Assembly: GCA_022925895.1 (NCBI GenBank)
Contig: JAKSYS010000690.1
Span: forward strand, 1-32,958
Length of the DNA stretch: 32,958 nt
Direction: 5' to 3'
Source: Fragilaria crotonensis
Lineage: Eukaryota > Bacillariophyta > Fragilariophyceae > Fragilariales > Fragilariaceae
Position numbers and translations under genes: made by a program. Shown here piece by piece: positions 29,960 through 32,958 of this stretch. The notes under the pieces are model-generated. The model was given only the letters and a program-made list of their open reading frames with translations, had not been told where the DNA came from and made no database searches. Within the stretch, counting starts at the first letter, position 1; each line of letters begins with the position of its first letter.

Positions 29960-31782
29960 TTTCGTTCCTGTAATAACCGAACAATCTCAGTTGGTACATC
30001 GATCTGTCGCCATTCAGTACACATCTTGGGATTGTCGTCTGGATGCAAGGGAATTTCAATTCTCGTTACTCCTTGTCTTAATTTATTCTTCCGTACGCCA
30101 CTAATCTTGCGAAATAACTGCTTGATATCTTCTGCCTTTTTCATATGTCTCAGCCGAGTTGCTGATTCTTTGTCCGATTGTTTCCCAGACGTTTCGAGTG
30201 CTGCAATTTTTCGTTGGCGTTCTTGATCTCGACGTTCATAGCTCTCAGCTATGATTGCCTTGATGGATGATTCAACCTTGCGAATTGCCGCAGAGCACTC
30301 ACTCGGCGTAGGGGGCAACGGCACTGGTGTTAATAATTGAGCCATCTCGCGCGTTAAGACACTGGAGTGATCGTAGTGTGTGCGAAGAGCTGACAAATGC
30401 TTCTTCAGTACGACAACTTGTTTGCGAGCTTCGGCAAGTTCCACCGACCATGCGGGTTCCCCAAACTTTTTCACTTTTGCTGCTGCTGCCAAGCTTGCCG
30501 TCAGAACATCTTGGTCCAGTCGTTCTGCAAAAGCATGACGATTGCCGGGTTGTGTCAATTGTACACTCCTAACGAAGGCGTTGTGATGATGGAACAGAAT
30601 CCGATATTTCTCCCGGATGTACTCCGTCACTTGCTGTGTATTATTCGACGACAAGTCCCTCTTTTCTGCTGATACCAATTGTTGAGTGTCGGAACCGAAT
30701 AGGGCATTGGAGTCAAAATCGAGATAGAAGCCTCTGTGATCGGACACTATATGTGCATTGAATGCTTCGTATCCAGCGGAGATCACAGCATCACCCACCG
30801 CGGGACTAGCAAGTGCATAGTCCAGGCGTTTCGTACCACGTGCATAAGTGACTGGGGGTGTAGAAGAATTTCGCCTTGCGAAGACATCGATGAGACCCAA
30901 TTCCCCTGCGATCTTGCTCATACCATCTGGGTCGGCCCCAAAAACTTCGTTGAAATCTCCGACTACCAGCAACAACGTGCCGACCGATGCGTATGTCTGT
31001 AACGCTTTCAGCAGATCCCTCCGGAACGCTGTTCGCGGGTTCAGAACTTGATCTTGTGTCAGTCTGAGGAGGCTGGCATGTTGAGCCGCCACTGTAATGG
31101 TACCTGGGCTAATCACCTTGTCCACGGGTTGATAGGCTGAAAAAACAGCAATCTTGCGTGTTCCTTTGCCTGTGAATTCCTGAACTACCCACCGTCCCCA
31201 TGGGTCACGGTCCTGACAAACAATACGTCCCATCAAGCTGTCTACCGTCAAAATCATTGTCCCCCCCGGTTTATAAGAATTTTCCACCGTTATTGGTGTC
31301 GTTCCGAGAGATATTCGATGTCGCTTCCAATGTTGCTTGGCAGAGTCAAACAAGGCACTCCGAATTCGAAATTGCGTAGTGTCTAAGTTATGTTCTTGCC
31401 CACAGAAGATGTCCGCCTGGACCTCTTTGATTGACCGGCAAATGTCATCAAACGTGCCTCCTCTCCGGTCGATAGAAATGCCGTTGACATTAATTGAATA
31501 GAGTCTTATGATACTCGAGTCTTTGGGTCCCAAGTCATCTCCCCAAGGAACGTTAGAACGCATATTCAGAGTTGTCAGTGTCGTTGGTCTCGAATCATTG
31601 TCCGTAATCGGCTTGGAAAATAACTGTCGCCATTGTAACTTCGCGCTGTCCAATATACTTATGGGAATTGACGTTGCGTTGTCGATAGGAATCGAAGTTC
31701 CGGAACCGACTGACTGTGCATCGTTTGACGGTAACTCAGTTTCCATCTCAGATGCCATCGACACTCGATTGTATTGGCTCAT
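29881..31782 (-). CDS. ORF2 apurinic-endonuclease-like part of non-LTR retrotransposon
   Basis: ATG at 31782 overlaps the ORF1 stop. The endonuclease/exonuclease/phosphatase fold is visible: RLYSINVNGI, DIFCGQEHNLD (catalytic Glu), VFSAYQPVD, LLVVGDFNEVFG, KRLDYALAS and HIVSDHRGFYLDF (terminal Asp-His). This enzyme nicks the target DNA to prime reverse transcription. After it comes a basic helical linker (AKVKKFGEPAWSVELAEARKQ and YERRDQERQRKIAAL) leading into the reverse transcriptase. True homology ends near 29960 at LLQERNRS; the residues after that, to the stop at 29881, are out of frame. Otherwise intact, so this is a fairly young copy. Confidence 0.85.
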   Translation of the reverse strand: MSQYNRVSMASEMETELPSNDAQSVGSGTSIPIDNATSIPISILDSAKLQWRQLFSKPITDNDSRPTTLTTLNMRSNVPWGDDLGPKDSSIIRLYSINVNGISIDRRGGTFDDICRSIKEVQADIFCGQEHNLDTTQFRIRSALFDSAKQHWKRHRISLGTTPITVENSYKPGGTMILTVDSLMGRIVCQDRDPWGRWVVQEFTGKGTRKIAVFSAYQPVDKVISPGTITVAAQHASLLRLTQDQVLNPRTAFRRDLLKALQTYASVGTLLLVVGDFNEVFGADPDGMSKIAGELGLIDVFARRNSSTPPVTYARGTKRLDYALASPAVGDAVISAGYEAFNAHIVSDHRGFYLDFDSNALFGSDTQQLVSAEKRDLSSNNTQQVTEYIREKYRILFHHHNAFVRSVQLTQPGNRHAFAERLDQDVLTASLAAAAKVKKFGEPAWSVELAEARKQVVVLKKHLSALRTHYDHSSVLTREMAQLLTPVPLPPTPSECSAAIRKVESSIKAIIAESYERRDQERQRKIAALETSGKQSDKESATRLRHMKKAEDIKQLFRKISGVRKNKLRQGVTRIEIPLHPDDNPKMCTEWRQIDVPTEIVRLLQERNRSFRTSQGNALHCCTTSRRLRLLWG

Positions 31783-31784
31783 TA
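31780..31784 (-). promoter_or_regulatory. TAATG stop-start overlap between ORF1 and ORF2
   Basis: On the minus strand ORF1 ends with TAA and ORF2 begins with ATG sharing the last A. Some insect non-LTR elements translate ORF2 by termination-reinitiation at such a pentamer. Use here is inferred from position only. Confidence 0.6.
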
Positions 31785-32957
31785 CGTATCATCACGCCCA
31801 GCCGGATCACTTGGATTTGTGTATTGAGCATCCGGGGGGCTTGAATTTTGTTTGTGAGTTTGTGAAGTGGATTGTCGAACGAGGTCGTCATGAGATTGGC
31901 CCGATAAAGCACTGGCAATAACAGTATCCTGAGTTTCATCTGGAGGTCCTTCCTCGAAAAGGCACATTTGAACATCTTCAAGGTCGACTGGGGGACTTGC
32001 TGAATTCGAGATATTCTGCTCATCGTATTTCCGCGTTTTCTTCTTCTCGGGAGATCTGCGATACATTGAGTCCTCTGATGCCACGGATGTGCTGTCCCCC
32101 GTGCCTTGTAACTCAGTTGTGCGAGTGGATTCAGAAATTGTCGTCAACTGATGATGCGGCATTGGAAACGGCGGAAAAGCTGAATATGAAAAGTTACTTT
32201 CAACTTGAACACTGTTGCCGCTTGGCTGATGCATCAGTGTGTGCAACATGAGTCGCATGCTCTCCATCGTGATGTTGAAACCCGCGAACTGCGTTTGTAA
32301 TCCAGCCACTGTATGTGTCATTTCCGTTATGGTCTCCATAGTTTCTCGAAGACTTTGTTCATTTGCCGCCAATCTGTCCGACGAGTCTCGAGCTGATTCC
32401 CGGTTCGAACGTAGGAGTTCTCGACATTCGCGCATCTGATTTTCCAACTCCGTCATCCGCATGGTCGTTGACGATCTCAACGTATTGGTCAGAGAATGGG
32501 TAGAGGCTGTGTCGGCTCGGTCGTCAACTTCTTCCGACGTGAGACTGATATGGGATGATTTACCATGCATGTCCAGTTGAGTTTTGGGTTTTCCCTTAGG
32601 CGGTAGATTGGCACCCGACTTAAGTACTGACTTGATCGGATTAGAGACGTCAAGTCCTGGTCGTTTTACCAACGACGGCCACTGAGTGGTATTGTCACTG
32701 TTGACCGGTGCGTCCGACGAAGCTGAACGGTTTGCTGCAGCTGATGCGACAGCAGAAGGCGAAGATTTGACCGATGGCGGAGCTTTACTCCAAATATCGC
32801 TGGAGGACATTTTTGCCATAAAGTCTAGGTTAGTTTGAACAGTAGATGTAATGTGAATGACATCTGGTAAGTCTGGAATCCTTCTCGATACTTTGCTTCT
32901 CGGCGAGCAATCGGTCGTAAACGTTCCTTGTATTTCGCCACCATCGCTCGAATTTCT
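31782..32957 (-). CDS. ORF1 of non-LTR retrotransposon (5' end outside window)
   Basis: The frame stays open past the ATG at 32819 to the window edge and reads plausibly there (IPDLPDVIHITSTVQTNLDF), so the real start is probably upstream. Visible content: a Ser/Ala/Pro-rich low-complexity part, then a coiled coil (about 32470-32240: MTELENQMRECRELLRSN, ETMETITEMTHTVAGLQ), then a Ser/Thr-rich C-terminus with a basic patch (RRSPEKKKTRKYDE). No zinc knuckle is seen. ORF1 proteins of this class bind element RNA and trimerise through a coiled coil. Assigned by position and coiled coil rather than by sequence family. Confidence 0.65.
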   Translation of the reverse strand, partial: RNSSDGGEIQGTFTTDCSPRSKVSRRIPDLPDVIHITSTVQTNLDFMAKMSSSDIWSKAPPSVKSSPSAVASAAANRSASSDAPVNSDNTTQWPSLVKRPGLDVSNPIKSVLKSGANLPPKGKPKTQLDMHGKSSHISLTSEEVDDRADTASTHSLTNTLRSSTTMRMTELENQMRECRELLRSNRESARDSSDRLAANEQSLRETMETITEMTHTVAGLQTQFAGFNITMESMRLMLHTLMHQPSGNSVQVESNFSYSAFPPFPMPHHQLTTISESTRTTELQGTGDSTSVASEDSMYRRSPEKKKTRKYDEQNISNSASPPVDLEDVQMCLFEEGPPDETQDTVIASALSGQSHDDLVRQSTSQTHKQNSSPPDAQYTNPSDPAGRDDT

Positions 32958-32958
32958 G

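Larger units (their letters stand above)
28175..32958 (-). mobile_element. Non-LTR retrotransposon with APE-type endonuclease (both ends missing)
   Basis: Minus-strand element with ORF1, then ORF2 carrying endonuclease and reverse transcriptase. Its 5' end lies beyond the window. At the 3' side the reverse-transcriptase frame ends with SLFMRN-stop at 28212; shifted frames still read WRLKSTAG and KLLRIAV up to about 28180. Unrelated coiled-coil coding sequence then begins. The C-terminal Cys/His region seen in the 13.4-14.6 kb fragment is absent here. Confidence 0.8.

Noticed and set aside
13446-32958. The two retroelement pieces as halves of one split element
   Set aside because: The left piece has its own target-site duplication, and the two pieces leave a gap of ORF2 sequence present in neither, so they are separate insertions.

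Overview
This looks like nuclear DNA of a photosynthetic stramenopile, most likely a diatom. The first gene encodes a chlorophyll-biosynthesis enzyme behind a presequence with the diatom-type ASAF plastid-import motif. Introns are short (60-154 nt, GT-AG). Host genes are sparse and surrounded by decayed transposons. I cannot name the species.

Layout. (1) 1-927, + strand: 3' part of Mg-protoporphyrin IX methyltransferase (chlM), two exons. (2) 1244-2467, - strand: ankyrin-like/BTB gene with a probable 66-nt intron and one premature TGA. (3) 3852-5562, - strand: secreted protein with two tandem copies of a Cys-rich domain and a Ser/Pro/Thr tail, broken by three single-base frameshifts. (4) 6877-9915, + strand: intact large DDE transposase. 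(5) 9916-14950: gene-free, repeat-like DNA interrupted by a 5'-truncated non-LTR retrotransposon (13446-14621) flanked by a ~20-bp target-site duplication. (6) 15151-16115: degenerate repeat and a foldback element with perfect 33-nt arms. (7) 16748-23439, - strand: tandem pair of STRA6-like multi-pass membrane protein genes. The first is intact with four exons (862 aa) and the second is a pseudogene. (8) 23881-25155: PIF/Harbinger-type non-autonomous element with ~68-bp terminal inverted repeats and TTA duplications, filled with a purine-rich degenerate repeat. (9) 25773-27502, + strand: dead Harbinger transposase lacking a catalytic Asp. (10) 27541-28190, - strand: remnant of a coiled-coil/zinc-finger gene, joined to (11) a 3'-truncated APE-type non-LTR retrotransposon running off the right edge (ORF1, then ORF2 with endonuclease and reverse transcriptase, coupled by a TAATG overlap).

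The genes do not form one pathway. The strongest host-biology signals are the EF-hand-like/STRA6-like membrane protein with its decaying tandem copy and the two-domain secreted protein. No wholly new system was demonstrated. Many breaks are single-base indels, several in homopolymers, so consensus error must be excluded before calling every broken gene a pseudogene.
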